64,000 nucleotides of DNA, from assembly GCF_026262645.1 (NCBI RefSeq), contig NZ_SHNO01000001.1, positions 806,001-870,000 on the forward strand, written 5' to 3'. The notes beneath the pieces were generated by a model that was not told where the DNA came from, did not search any database, and worked only from the letters and a program-made list of their open reading frames with translations. The translations under genes and the position numbers were made by a program. Origin of the DNA: Candidatus Marimicrobium litorale (lineage in GTDB: Bacteria > Pseudomonadota > Gammaproteobacteria > Pseudomonadales > Halieaceae). Positions within the stretch are counted from its first letter, which is position 1. Each line of letters begins with the position of its first letter. Shown one piece after another: positions 1 through 9,051 of this stretch.

Positions 1-179
1 AGCGTGACTTTGTTAGCGATGCGCCCTTCATCTGCCAGCTCAAGGAGCTCACCATTTGGGGCTTCTTTACCTCCAGAGAAGGCGGTAGCCAGGTATTGCG
101 TTATGATCCCATGCCTATGTATTTCGACGGCAACATTCCTCTGAAGCAGAATGACAGCAGTTGGCTTACAGTGCTTTAA
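1..179 (+). CDS. Gluconate 2-dehydrogenase subunit 3-like protein, C-terminal fragment
   Basis: This open frame enters from the left edge and stops at TAA 177-179, so only about the last 58 residues are visible. They include the run WGFFTSREGG followed by LRYDPMP, and a tail with YDG-like and SSWLT elements. This is the usual C-terminal pattern of the small (subunit 3) family that partners GMC-type membrane dehydrogenases such as gluconate 2-dehydrogenase. In known members this small subunit carries a Tat signal at its N-terminus, which lies outside the window. The GMC oxidoreductase starts 13 bp downstream on the same strand, which supports a two-subunit enzyme encoded by one operon. Family assignment rests on pattern recognition and genomic pairing. 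Confidence 0.72.
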   Translation, partial: RDFVSDAPFICQLKELTIWGFFTSREGGSQVLRYDPMPMYFDGNIPLKQNDSSWLTVL

Positions 180-192
180 CAGGTAACACAGC

Positions 193-1899
193 ATGCTTGA
201 ACACACCCAATATGATTTTGATGCCATCGTCGTCGGCTCCGGCATATCCGGCGGCTGGGCCGCCAAAGAGTTGACTGAGAAGGGTCTAAATGTGCTTGTG
301 CTCGAGCGTGGTAAACCGCTGCAAGCTGGCTCTGGTTATCTAGGCGAGCACGCTCCCCCGTGGAAAGTGCCCTACCAGGGCAAGCGCCCTCGTGAATTGT
401 ACGAGGAGGAATACCCCGTGCAGAGCAAGGTCTGGCACTCGTTTAACGAAACCAGCCGGCAGTTTTGGAACAATGACAAGGAAAACCCCTATGCGACGGA
501 TGAAGGCAAACCCTTCCTCTGGGCCCGAGCCGATGTCGTCGGTGGACGTTCGCTTATCTGGGGTCGCCAGACATATCGCTTCAGTGAAGAGGATTTCAGG
601 GCCAACGCAGTCGATGGCCACGGAATTCCCTGGCCTATCACCTATGATGAGATAGCACCGTGGTATAGCTACGTTGAAAAGTTTGTCGGTATTAGCGGTA
701 AATCTGAGGGCCTGTCTCAGCTTCCCGATAGTGAATTCCAAAAGCCGATGCCCTGGTTTGCGCTGGAGGAAACCATTCATGGCCGACTCAGAAAGAAAGC
801 GCCAGACATTACCTTAACCAGTGCACGTGTCTCCATCCTCACAGAGGACCTTCCCGGTCGCAAGGCTTGTCACTACTGCGGCCCCTGTTACCGAGGCTGC
901 TCTACGGGCAGTTATTTTAGTTCGCAAGCCTCTACGCTTCCTGCCGCGACTGCAACAGGGAACATGACCTTGCGTGCCAATTCTGTTGTGGAAAGATTGG
1001 AATATGACGCGGACTCAGGAAAAATTTCGCGCGTTCATGTCATTGATACGCAAACAAAAGAGCGTATGGCTTTTTCGTCGCGCATAGTCTTTCTCTGCGC
1101 GTCGACGGTGGGTAGTACGCAAATATTGATGCAGTCTGCAAGTGATTCATTTCCTGATGGTTTAGCTAATAGCAGCGGTGTGCTTGGCAAATATATGATG
1201 GACCACACTCTCGGAATTAGCGGTCTGGGGTTATTCCTGGACAACATGGATAGCTATTACCACGGCAACCGTCCAGCAGGATTATATATACCCCGTTTCA
1301 GGAATGTTGGCGCTCAGGATGAGGATGCGGATTTTCTTCGTGGTTACGGTTACCAGACCGCGACCTTGCGACAAGACTGGCAAACAGGATTTAATACCAA
1401 GGGCTTCGGGGCCGGCTTGAAGGACAAGCTACGTAAACCTGGGCCGTGGATTTTTGCACTGGCGGGGTTTTCCGAGTGCTTACCCAGAGAATCCAATCGG
1501 ATGTATCTTAGCAAGCGTCAGGTCGATCGTTTTGGTATGCCATTGGCGGCGTTCGATTTTGAATGGAGTGACAACGAGATCAACGCACGCAAGGATGCGA
1601 CAAAGCAGGCGCAGCGGATTCTGCGTGCGGCAGGGGCCGTATTAGCCTTGCCCGGTCAGGAAGAGATGTCCGTTCCCGGTGAAGGCATTCACGAAATGGG
1701 TACAGCGCGCATGGGAGACGACCCTGGAAAGTCCATCCTGAATAAGTGGAACCAAGCGCACGATGTTCCCAATCTGTTTGTTACCGATGGCTCGTTTATG
1801 ACCTCTGCTTCCTGCGTCAACCCATCACTCACGTACATGGCTTTCACCGCGCGTGCCTGTGATTATGCGGTACGACAATTGAACGAAGGGTTGATCTGA
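193..1899 (+). CDS. GMC-family FAD-dependent oxidoreductase (gluconate 2-dehydrogenase large-subunit type)
   Basis: This 568-aa flavoprotein probably oxidises an alcohol or sugar hydroxyl and passes electrons to the respiratory chain. The N-terminus has the dinucleotide-binding motif VGSGISGGWAAKEL, followed by a GGRSLIWGRQ segment typical of the second FAD contact. The C-terminal catalytic region has HEMGTARMG and a CVNPSLT motif, which supply the His/Asn active-site pair of the family. A cysteine motif, CHYCGPCYRGC (Cys226, 229, 232, 236), resembles the Fe-S-binding insertion of FAD-dependent glucose and fructose dehydrogenase large subunits. No signal peptide is visible. In known complexes export rides on the small subunit, whose gene lies just upstream. 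The stop codon is one base from the convergent AraC-type gene. The substrate cannot be read from sequence. Confidence 0.88.
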   Translation: MLEHTQYDFDAIVVGSGISGGWAAKELTEKGLNVLVLERGKPLQAGSGYLGEHAPPWKVPYQGKRPRELYEEEYPVQSKVWHSFNETSRQFWNNDKENPYATDEGKPFLWARADVVGGRSLIWGRQTYRFSEEDFRANAVDGHGIPWPITYDEIAPWYSYVEKFVGISGKSEGLSQLPDSEFQKPMPWFALEETIHGRLRKKAPDITLTSARVSILTEDLPGRKACHYCGPCYRGCSTGSYFSSQASTLPAATATGNMTLRANSVVERLEYDADSGKISRVHVIDTQTKERMAFSSRIVFLCASTVGSTQILMQSASDSFPDGLANSSGVLGKYMMDHTLGISGLGLFLDNMDSYYHGNRPAGLYIPRFRNVGAQDEDADFLRGYGYQTATLRQDWQTGFNTKGFGAGLKDKLRKPGPWIFALAGFSECLPRESNRMYLSKRQVDRFGMPLAAFDFEWSDNEINARKDATKQAQRILRAAGAVLALPGQEEMSVPGEGIHEMGTARMGDDPGKSILNKWNQAHDVPNLFVTDGSFMTSASCVNPSLTYMAFTARACDYAVRQLNEGLI

Positions 1900-1900
1900 T

Positions 1901-3016
1901 TTACGTGTCTTTGCTGAAACTCCGGCGAAAATGTCTGGGACTGCAGCCCATGTTTTTGCTGAAATAACGGGTAAAATGAGCTGGGTCCTCGTAGCCAACG
2001 AGGCTGCCGATTCGACTGATTTTTTCGTCGGTGGTTAAGAGCAGTTTGCGGGCTTTCTGCAAGCGGATATCATTGATCCAGGCCTTGGGGCCCAGGCCCA
2101 TCTGTTCTGCGAACAGATGGGCAAAGCGTGATATCGACAGATTGCAATCTGAGGCGACTTCCTCAAGCGTAAATTTTTGTTCCAGACGCGATTGCATGTA
2201 CTCACAAGCATGCCTGATCCTTGAGTCCACCGGCTTGCTCTCTTGATCTCCCAGGGCCACTCGCGCGCGAATAAGTATTTCTTCCAGTTTGTTGTGTTGT
2301 AGATTGGACTGCTCAATGCTCCCGGACTGGCCGATATCAATCAGCTCCCGGAATAATCGCTCAACTTTTAGTCTGGCTTCACCTTCCGGCAGCGCTAACA
2401 GCAGAATACCCTGGTCCAACTCTTTCCATGCGGTTAGCTCCGACCAGTGGGGCCTGGGCTGAAATAGCGCCCAGAGGTGCTGCCAGTCCTCTTCCAGAGG
2501 GTGCAGTCCATAGTGATAGCGCGCATCCGGACGCATCAGCATCATGTCGCCGGGCGCCGTGCGGCGCTCCATGTTTTCACTCAGAAAGATACCCCCACCG
2601 GCAAGATTGAGATGCAGGGTCCAGCAGGGCATTTCCTCTACACGGGCATGTACGGAATTCACTTGACCCCGGTGGACAAGCGTTGAGCTGGCGCGGATAT
2701 TTCGCTCGTAGAGGAGTGCGTGGTCAAAGCCACTGAAAAGCTCCTCTATCAATGTAGCGGCGTCCTCATCGGAAATACCTGTGGGGGAGGACATGCGTCT
2801 CTGCCATTTCTCAACCAGCGGTCGCTGGGCCTCGAGAAACGCCTGGTTTTGCTGCAACCGTTCGCCCAGACGGTTTAGTTCATCGGTGTCGATGGGTGTT
2901 CCAAGAAAGGCCTGGATGGCAAGCACACCAGCGGGCTCTGGCTGCCGACCATGGAACCAGGCGTAAAATGCGCGAGCCGCCAGCTGGATTGTTGAGATAT
3001 CAGCAGAATCCGTCAT
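1901..3016 (-). CDS. AraC-family transcriptional regulator
   Basis: This 371-aa regulator has a long N-terminal sensor region with a cupin-like stretch (around residues 110-200, containing HLNLAGGGIFLS and APGDMMLMRP). The C-terminal DNA-binding domain has two helix-turn-helix motifs, with the conserved core KISRIGSLVGYEDPAHFTRY and the ending GCSPRHFRR. AraC proteins with this layout bind a small molecule, often a sugar, and activate nearby catabolic genes. It diverges from the GH3-TonB-sulfatase operon with 134 bp between start codons. It also converges on the GMC gene with a 1-bp gap. The divergent operon is therefore its likely target, and a 10-bp inverted repeat lies in the shared promoter region. 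The target assignment is inference from context. Confidence 0.9.
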   Translation of the reverse strand: MTDSADISTIQLAARAFYAWFHGRQPEPAGVLAIQAFLGTPIDTDELNRLGERLQQNQAFLEAQRPLVEKWQRRMSSPTGISDEDAATLIEELFSGFDHALLYERNIRASSTLVHRGQVNSVHARVEEMPCWTLHLNLAGGGIFLSENMERRTAPGDMMLMRPDARYHYGLHPLEEDWQHLWALFQPRPHWSELTAWKELDQGILLLALPEGEARLKVERLFRELIDIGQSGSIEQSNLQHNKLEEILIRARVALGDQESKPVDSRIRHACEYMQSRLEQKFTLEEVASDCNLSISRFAHLFAEQMGLGPKAWINDIRLQKARKLLLTTDEKISRIGSLVGYEDPAHFTRYFSKNMGCSPRHFRRSFSKDT

Positions 3017-3073
3017 GTTTGGCCATTTATGGCGCGTTTAAAGACGCAGAGATAGCAGAAAAAAACAAGAATA

Positions 3074-3123
3074 CAGCAAAGCGGGGCATTTCGCACACGC
3101 CCGCGCCGCGCTACGCTTTGCTG
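3074..3123. promoter_or_regulatory. 10-bp perfect inverted repeat in the araC-like/GH3 divergent promoter
   Basis: The arms CAGCAAAGCG (3074-3083) and CGCTTTGCTG (3114-3123) are exact reverse complements, separated by 30 bp, giving about 40 bp centre to centre. They lie between the start codons of the AraC-type regulator and the GH3 gene. A possible -10 hexamer TAGATA (3145-3150) abuts the GH3 start, and no clear Shine-Dalgarno is seen there. The repeat could be an operator for the divergent regulator, or it could form a long-stem hairpin. The arms are seen in the sequence; the function is inferred. Confidence 0.4.
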
Positions 3124-3150
3124 ACATGTCGCCAGTGATCGGCTTAGATA

Positions 3151-5163
3151 ATGCCCGTTAATCAGACGTTTCGATTCAGGGATTCAAAGTGCCCACTTGA
3201 GGATCGGGTTGAGGACCTGCTGTCATCCCTCACGCTGGAGGAGAAGCTCTCCCTCTGCGCCGGGGCCGGGTTCTGGAAGACAAAACCTGTTCCACGGTTA
3301 GGAATTAAAGCCTTTCGCCTGACTGATGGGCCGCGTGGCATCGGGTTTCATTCTACCGGCAAGCGGTGTACGGCCTTCCCATCAGGCATAGCGCAGGCAG
3401 CTACCTGGGATACTGTGCTGATGGCGCGATTAGGTGAAGCCCTGGGCAAAGAGTGTCGGGCGACGGGAGGGAGAACCCTACTCGGCCCCGCTATCAATAT
3501 CACGCGTACGCCCCTGTGCGGACGCACCTTTGAATATCTCAGCGAGGACCCTCATCTCAACAGCCGACTCGTAGTGCCTCTCGTGCAAGGAATACAAAGG
3601 CAAGGAGTTGCCGCCTGCATCAAACATTTCGCTGTCAATAATCAGGAGAGTAATCGGGTTCGCGTGAGTGCAGAGGTAAGCGAGCGCGCTTTGCAGGAAA
3701 TTTATCTACCTGCTTTTCGTGCCGCCGTGGAGGAGGGAGACGCGTGGGCGGTAATGGCGGCATATAACGGCATCAATGGCACGCCAGCGTGTGAAAACGA
3801 AGACTTGCTCAAAAGGCGGCTGCGCGACGAATGGGGTTTTCGGGGCTTTGTGGTTAGCGACTGGTTTGCCGCACGATTTACGTCGTCTGCAGAAGCGTGC
3901 GTGCGCGGTGGGTTATCGCTGGAGATGCCTGGTAAGGGCGCGCGGTATACACCGAAGAAATTGCGCGAGGGCCTCGCTGAGCTGCGTTTCACGGAAGCAG
4001 ATATCGATGCGAACCTGTCGGGCCTTCTGCGGGCCATGATTTTAACCGGTCATCTGGATTCGGATTCCCCGCGGGGTGAACGCAACATACCCGAGCATCG
4101 GGCGCTGGCACTCGAGCTAGCGTTGTCGTCCGCCACGTTATTGAAAAATGATAGAAAAACGCTGCCATTGGATTGCTCCCGCAGTGCCACAATCGCACTA
4201 CTAGGCCCCAGGCTGGACAAACGCAACTGCCTGCCTCTTTGGGGTGGTAGCGCTGGTGTATGGCCACCGGATGAAATAACGCCGTTGAGGGGGATGCAGG
4301 AGGAGAACGAAGGGCGTTTCACTTTTGTGACCAACCCGGCGAAAGCGGATGCTGTCATCCTTTTTCTTGGGCTCAGTCATCGTCCGGGCCTAGATTCAGA
4401 GGTAAAAGACCGCGCCTCGCTCGCATTACCATGGGGACAGGATGAATTGGTGCGTAAAACACTTGCTCTAAATCCCAATACGATCGTGGTACTTACCAGT
4501 GGTAGCCCTGTAGCGATGCCCTGGGCTGATGATGTTCCTGCAATCCTGCAGAGCTGGTATGCAGGAATGGAGGGTGGCAGGGCGATCGCGCGCCTGCTGT
4601 TTGGTGACAGCAATCCGTCTGGCAAGTTGCCGGTCACTTTTCCGCGCTCACTGGAAGATATTTCGGCCCATTCCTCTCCGAGGACCTTTCCCGGCAGTCG
4701 AGAGACCGTGCACTATGAAGAAGAGTTAATGGTCGGGTATCGTGACTTTGACAAGCGCGGCATTGAGCCTCTGTATCCTTTTGGTCACGGCCTTTCGTAT
4801 ACCCGTTTTGCCTACCACGACCTGGAATATGTGGTCGAGCCTACGGCATCCGATAGCGCAGTGGTCATCACCATGATGTTGATCAATGAGGGGGAGGTTG
4901 CGGGTGCCGAGGTGGTACAACTGTACGTCGCAGATCGGCAAGCCGGCTCCGATCGCCCCGACCAGGCTCTCCGAGCGTTTATAAAAGTGTCTCTTGAGGC
5001 GGGAGCGCGTCAAGCGTTGCGGTTTACGTTACGTCGTGATGACCTTGCTTATTTCTGTCCGAAAGCGAATAGTTGGCGTGTTCGTGGAGGTGATTACGAT
5101 ATCAGACTGGGCTCATCCTCCAGGGATATCCGACTGCGCGGCACCGTACACATTACCGAATAA
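3151..5163 (+). CDS. Glycoside hydrolase family 3 beta-glycosidase
   Basis: This 670-aa enzyme is expected to release terminal beta-linked sugars by the retaining GH3 mechanism. The GH3 N-terminal domain runs from about residue 15 (EDRVEDLLSSLTLEEK). It has the substrate-binding KHFAVNNQE motif and the nucleophile motif FVVSDWFAA, with Asp237 as predicted nucleophile. The alpha/beta sandwich domain (around 330-510) and a C-terminal fibronectin-III-like domain (DFDKRGIEPLYPFGHGLSYT onward) complete the usual architecture. No signal peptide is visible, so the enzyme is probably cytoplasmic. It would then act after import by the adjacent receptor and a periplasmic or inner-membrane step. It is the first gene of the operon, with only 16 bp to the receptor. 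The Shine-Dalgarno before ATG 3151 is weak. The sugar is not predictable. Confidence 0.93.
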   Translation: MPVNQTFRFRDSKCPLEDRVEDLLSSLTLEEKLSLCAGAGFWKTKPVPRLGIKAFRLTDGPRGIGFHSTGKRCTAFPSGIAQAATWDTVLMARLGEALGKECRATGGRTLLGPAINITRTPLCGRTFEYLSEDPHLNSRLVVPLVQGIQRQGVAACIKHFAVNNQESNRVRVSAEVSERALQEIYLPAFRAAVEEGDAWAVMAAYNGINGTPACENEDLLKRRLRDEWGFRGFVVSDWFAARFTSSAEACVRGGLSLEMPGKGARYTPKKLREGLAELRFTEADIDANLSGLLRAMILTGHLDSDSPRGERNIPEHRALALELALSSATLLKNDRKTLPLDCSRSATIALLGPRLDKRNCLPLWGGSAGVWPPDEITPLRGMQEENEGRFTFVTNPAKADAVILFLGLSHRPGLDSEVKDRASLALPWGQDELVRKTLALNPNTIVVLTSGSPVAMPWADDVPAILQSWYAGMEGGRAIARLLFGDSNPSGKLPVTFPRSLEDISAHSSPRTFPGSRETVHYEEELMVGYRDFDKRGIEPLYPFGHGLSYTRFAYHDLEYVVEPTASDSAVVITMMLINEGEVAGAEVVQLYVADRQAGSDRPDQALRAFIKVSLEAGARQALRFTLRRDDLAYFCPKANSWRVRGGDYDIRLGSSSRDIRLRGTVHITE

Positions 5164-5179
5164 TAAAAGAGAATACGCT

Positions 5180-7489
5180 ATGAAAAAAACACGAGCAGGA
5201 GCCGGCGCGATAGATACGGTCGATAAGCGTGCCTGGCTGTGGCTGTGGTCGGGCATGTTGCCCGGGTTGGCACTGGGCGCTCCCGCTCTGGAGGAAGTGC
5301 TGGTCACAGCAACCAAGCGAGAGAGTAGCTTGCAGGATGTCTCAGTGGCGGTGACTGCGCTCAGTGCTCAGGCTCTAGAAAATGCCCAAATTACCTCGTC
5401 AGAGCAGCTGACCTTTCTTGTTCCGTCCCTAAATCTGCAGAAGGGGTTTAACCCCCGGCAAACCTCTTTCTCTATTCGCGGCATTGGCACGCAGTCATTT
5501 AGCAGTGCTGTGGAGCCAAGTGTTTCTACTATGGTAGACGGCGTGGTCATGGGGCGCTCTGGTCAGGCCTTTATGCAACTGCTGGACGTGGAGCGTGTCG
5601 AGGTTCTGCGTGGCCCACAGGGCACACTTTTTGGAAAAAACTCCACAGCTGGCGTGGTACATGTCATTACGCGCGATCCGACAGACACGGCGGAGGGCGA
5701 GATTATGACCGGTGTGCTGAACGGCGGTGAGTATCGTGCAGGGGGAACGGTTTCAGGACCGGTGAACGACGAGCTTGGGTTTCGCCTGTCAGCTAATGGG
5801 AAATGGCAGGATAATTTTACCCAGAATTTCTACGACAACAGCGATCTCAACGGGAATGACGAGTGGAGTGCGCGTGGCAAGCTGCGGTGGTTGCCGACAG
5901 AGACGCTCGAGTTGAAATGGACGAGTGATTATTCCGATCGATCCTGTGATTGTACTGCCGCACCCGTTCGCTCCCTTGAACCCTATGGCGGCAACGAGGC
6001 AGAAGTCGCATCAATTTTGGCTCTGTTAGCCCCCGCAGTGCCCAGCGATAAAAACAAAGATGTGAATATCAATAAACAGCCGTCCAGTGATGGTAAGTCG
6101 TGGGGGCACTCATTGGAGGCGAATCTTGGCATCGGAGAGTATACGGTGACGTCGATTACAGCTTATCGAGAGTTTGAGGTTAACGGTTTTCAGGATGTTG
6201 ACAGCCAGCCCATCGACGCATTCGGGTTTGATCAGTTCGGGGGTAGCGATCAGAATCAGTTCACTCAGGAGTTGCGACTCCTGTCGCCCGCAGATAATAA
6301 AGTTTCTTTCGTTGCTGGCGTATTTTATTTCGATCAAGACGTCAGCCGAAAGTTTCGTCGCCAGTTTGAGATCTCTCCGGGAAACCCTGGTGAAGCGGTT
6401 GCTGATTTTAAAGTAGACACGGAAAACTGGGCCGCATTTGGTGAGGCAACGTGGGCGATTAGCGATGACTGGATGCTGATTCTCGGCGCACGTTACACGC
6501 AAGACGATCTTTCTTTTAACTTTGAGCGGACCCAATCGGGCTTCGGTATCGGTTTGCCTGCTGCTGTAGAGCCTACTCCGGGTGATACCGATGAAGACGA
6601 CCTCTCCGGTAAAATTGCGCTGCAGTGGGATTTTTCAGATGTCGGCATGACCTATGCCAGTTATACGCAAGGATACAAAGGGCCGGCATTTGATGTGGCA
6701 TTTGGAACAGACCCTCAGAATCTGGAGCGCGTTGAGCCCGAGACATCCGACGCTTGGGAATTGGGTCTGAAGTCAACTCTCTGGGATGACCGCCTCCGCC
6801 TGAACGCAGCGCTATTTTATGCGCGCTATAAAGATTTTCAGTCGCAGGCGTTCATCGATTCGGACGGGACTCCTGACTGCCCGGATGATAATCCGGGTTG
6901 TGACCCCGATGATGATCCGGGAAGCTTTGTACTGATTAACGCGGGCAGGGTGACTACCGCAGGGCTGGAATTGGATTTTCTTGCTCAGGTCACCGACAGC
7001 TTGAGAGTCTCAGGTGGCGCTGCATATATCAATGCAGAGATTGACGATTACGATGGAGGCCCATGCAGTGGTGGGCAAGAATTTCGCGGCGAATGCCCCG
7101 ACGGCGTGCAGGACCTGTCCGGCGGAGATCTACCGTATTCGCCCGACTGGAAATTAAACGTTGCTGCAAACTACACGTTCTTTCTGGATGACGGATTCGA
7201 TATCGAACTGATGGGGGCAGTGCGTGCACAGGATGATGTGCTTTATTCTATTACGCAGGACAAAAATACTATCGAAGATGGCTATACCATCTTTGATGCG
7301 TCCCTCATAATTAAAGACCACGATAATCGATGGAGAGCCACGCTGTTCGTGCAAAACCTCACTGACAAGTTTTATGCTCTAGCCATACAGTCGTCGAACC
7401 CCAACCTGTTGCCCAATGGCTATACCCATATTTATTCGCGCCAGGCTGAACGGACCTACGGTGTGGAACTGCGATATCGCTGGTTCTGA
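5180..7489 (+). CDS. TonB-dependent outer-membrane receptor
   Basis: This is a 769-aa receptor for active uptake across the outer membrane. I chose ATG 5180 because a purine-rich Shine-Dalgarno (AAAAGAGA) precedes it and the protein then begins with MKKTRAG and a hydrophobic signal segment ending near GLALGAPA. The longer open frame upstream overlaps the GH3 gene. A TonB-box-like EEVLVTATKR follows the signal. The plug domain (about 50-160) has the characteristic VEVLRGPQGTLFGKNSTAGVV, and the rest is a beta-barrel ending in the aromatic YRWF. An unusual Asp- and Cys-rich loop around residue 560 (PDDNPGCDPDDDPG) may bind Ca2+. The overall pattern matches receptors used for polycyclic or glycoside substrates. 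The sulfatase gene follows after 4 bp. Confidence 0.93.
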   Translation: MKKTRAGAGAIDTVDKRAWLWLWSGMLPGLALGAPALEEVLVTATKRESSLQDVSVAVTALSAQALENAQITSSEQLTFLVPSLNLQKGFNPRQTSFSIRGIGTQSFSSAVEPSVSTMVDGVVMGRSGQAFMQLLDVERVEVLRGPQGTLFGKNSTAGVVHVITRDPTDTAEGEIMTGVLNGGEYRAGGTVSGPVNDELGFRLSANGKWQDNFTQNFYDNSDLNGNDEWSARGKLRWLPTETLELKWTSDYSDRSCDCTAAPVRSLEPYGGNEAEVASILALLAPAVPSDKNKDVNINKQPSSDGKSWGHSLEANLGIGEYTVTSITAYREFEVNGFQDVDSQPIDAFGFDQFGGSDQNQFTQELRLLSPADNKVSFVAGVFYFDQDVSRKFRRQFEISPGNPGEAVADFKVDTENWAAFGEATWAISDDWMLILGARYTQDDLSFNFERTQSGFGIGLPAAVEPTPGDTDEDDLSGKIALQWDFSDVGMTYASYTQGYKGPAFDVAFGTDPQNLERVEPETSDAWELGLKSTLWDDRLRLNAALFYARYKDFQSQAFIDSDGTPDCPDDNPGCDPDDDPGSFVLINAGRVTTAGLELDFLAQVTDSLRVSGGAAYINAEIDDYDGGPCSGGQEFRGECPDGVQDLSGGDLPYSPDWKLNVAANYTFFLDDGFDIELMGAVRAQDDVLYSITQDKNTIEDGYTIFDASLIIKDHDNRWRATLFVQNLTDKFYALAIQSSNPNLLPNGYTHIYSRQAERTYGVELRYRWF

Positions 7490-7493
7490 TCTT

Positions 7494-9050
7494 ATGCTGT
7501 TACGCACTCTCGCTCACTTGTTTATGTTGCTCGGCCTGACCACTAGCTTGCAGGCCTCCGAGCGTCCCAATATTCTATTCATTATGTCAGATGATCACGC
7601 GGTGAGGGCGGTCAGCGCATACGGAAATAGTCTTGTACAGACCCCTTCTATAGACCGCATTGCAAAAAACGGGATGCGGTTTGATCGGGCTTATGTAGGA
7701 AACTCGATCTGTGGCCCCAGCAGGGCTACGATGCTGACGGGTTTGCATAGCCATGCGAACGGTTTTTACTCTAATGAGTGGTCTGGCGCGTTTGATGGCA
7801 CACAGCAGACCGTGCCAGACCTCCTGCAAAACGCCGGCTACAACACGGCCGTTATCGGTAAGTGGCACCTTTACAGCGACCCGATAGGCTTCGACCATTG
7901 GGAGGTCATTCACAATCTCTTTGAACAGGGAACATACTACAATCCCGAGTTTCGGTCTGAAAACGGCGTTGAAATCACCAACGGATACGTTGCCGACCTG
8001 ATCACGGATAAGGCCATAGCCTGGTTGCAATCCGTTTCGACATCACCGGAACCGTTCTTCCTCGTTTATAACCACAAAACGCCACACCGTGATTGGCTTC
8101 CGGGCCCCGCCGAGCTCGATCAGTGGATTGAAGACCGTAAAATTGAGGAACCGTCGACGTTAACGCGAGATACCACAGGGCTGAGCAAAGCGCGTCGTGA
8201 AGCCCGCATGTCCATTGCAGACTACATGACAGATCGCGATGTAAAGCTGAGCCAGCCAGAAAACCTTACGGACGCGCAGGCCGCCAAATGGCATCAGGCC
8301 TTCGATGATGGCAACGAAAAGTTTGAGAAAGGCGAATGGACTCCAGAAGAGCGTCTGCGCTGGAAGTATCAGCGCTACATTAAAACTTACACCGGCTCGA
8401 TTGAGAGCATGGATCGAGAGATTGGTCGACTGCTTGACTATCTGGAGCGCAGCGGCCTGGAAGATAACACGATAGTGATTTACACCTCCGACCAGGGTTT
8501 CTTTCTGGGCGAAAACGGTTGGTTTGATAAGCGCTGGATGGATGAAGCGTCGTCACGTACGCCCCTGCTGATACAGTGGCCTGGGCACATAGAACCCGGT
8601 AGCGTATCGACCTCTATGGTTCAGAATATTGATTTTGCACCGACACTGCTGGATGCTGCCGGTATCGTGCCAGAAGAGGCGATGCATGGCGTCAGTTTGT
8701 TGCCTGTGTTCAATAAGCCAGAGCATTTTCAGCAGCGAGACCTCTATTATCACTTTTACGAAAACCCCGGTTTTCACGGAGTAGCAAGGCACTATGGGGT
8801 GCACACCGGCCGTTACAAGCTGATTCACTACTACCGCAATGATGAATGGGAGCTGTTTGATCTCGAAACGGATCCACAGGAACTCAAAAACCTTTACGGT
8901 CAAGCAGGCTATGAAGACGTAACAGGCGATCTAGAAAAGCGGCTCGCGGCGTTGCGTCGTCAGTATCAGGTGCCGGAGCAAGATCCCGAGGCGCCCTGGT
9001 ATCACGACACACTGATTCGGGCATTTGAACATCTGATGCAGATACTCTGA
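7494..9050 (+). CDS. Sulfatase (formylglycine-dependent), exported
   Basis: This is a 518-aa type I sulfatase predicted to hydrolyse a sulfate ester. The start at ATG 7494 gives a clear signal peptide (MLLRTLAHLFMLLGLTTSLQA). An earlier in-frame start would sit inside the receptor gene. The metal-binding start PNILFIMSDDH is followed by the active-site signature CGPSR (Cys73 to Arg77), where Cys is converted to formylglycine. GKWHL, a TPHRDW segment and YTSDQGFFLGENGWFDKRWM supply the remaining metal and sulfate ligands. The C-terminal segment YKLIHYYRNDEWELFDLETDP is standard for the family. No formylglycine-generating enzyme is present in the window, so activation must come from elsewhere in the genome. 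It lies between the receptor and a second sulfatase in one tight operon. Confidence 0.95.
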   Translation: MLLRTLAHLFMLLGLTTSLQASERPNILFIMSDDHAVRAVSAYGNSLVQTPSIDRIAKNGMRFDRAYVGNSICGPSRATMLTGLHSHANGFYSNEWSGAFDGTQQTVPDLLQNAGYNTAVIGKWHLYSDPIGFDHWEVIHNLFEQGTYYNPEFRSENGVEITNGYVADLITDKAIAWLQSVSTSPEPFFLVYNHKTPHRDWLPGPAELDQWIEDRKIEEPSTLTRDTTGLSKARREARMSIADYMTDRDVKLSQPENLTDAQAAKWHQAFDDGNEKFEKGEWTPEERLRWKYQRYIKTYTGSIESMDREIGRLLDYLERSGLEDNTIVIYTSDQGFFLGENGWFDKRWMDEASSRTPLLIQWPGHIEPGSVSTSMVQNIDFAPTLLDAAGIVPEEAMHGVSLLPVFNKPEHFQQRDLYYHFYENPGFHGVARHYGVHTGRYKLIHYYRNDEWELFDLETDPQELKNLYGQAGYEDVTGDLEKRLAALRRQYQVPEQDPEAPWYHDTLIRAFEHLMQIL

Positions 9051-9051
9051 A

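Noticed and set aside
4994-5179. Upstream extension of the TonB receptor frame
   Set aside because: It overlaps the GH3 C-terminus and would bury the signal peptide; ATG 5180 has a better Shine-Dalgarno.
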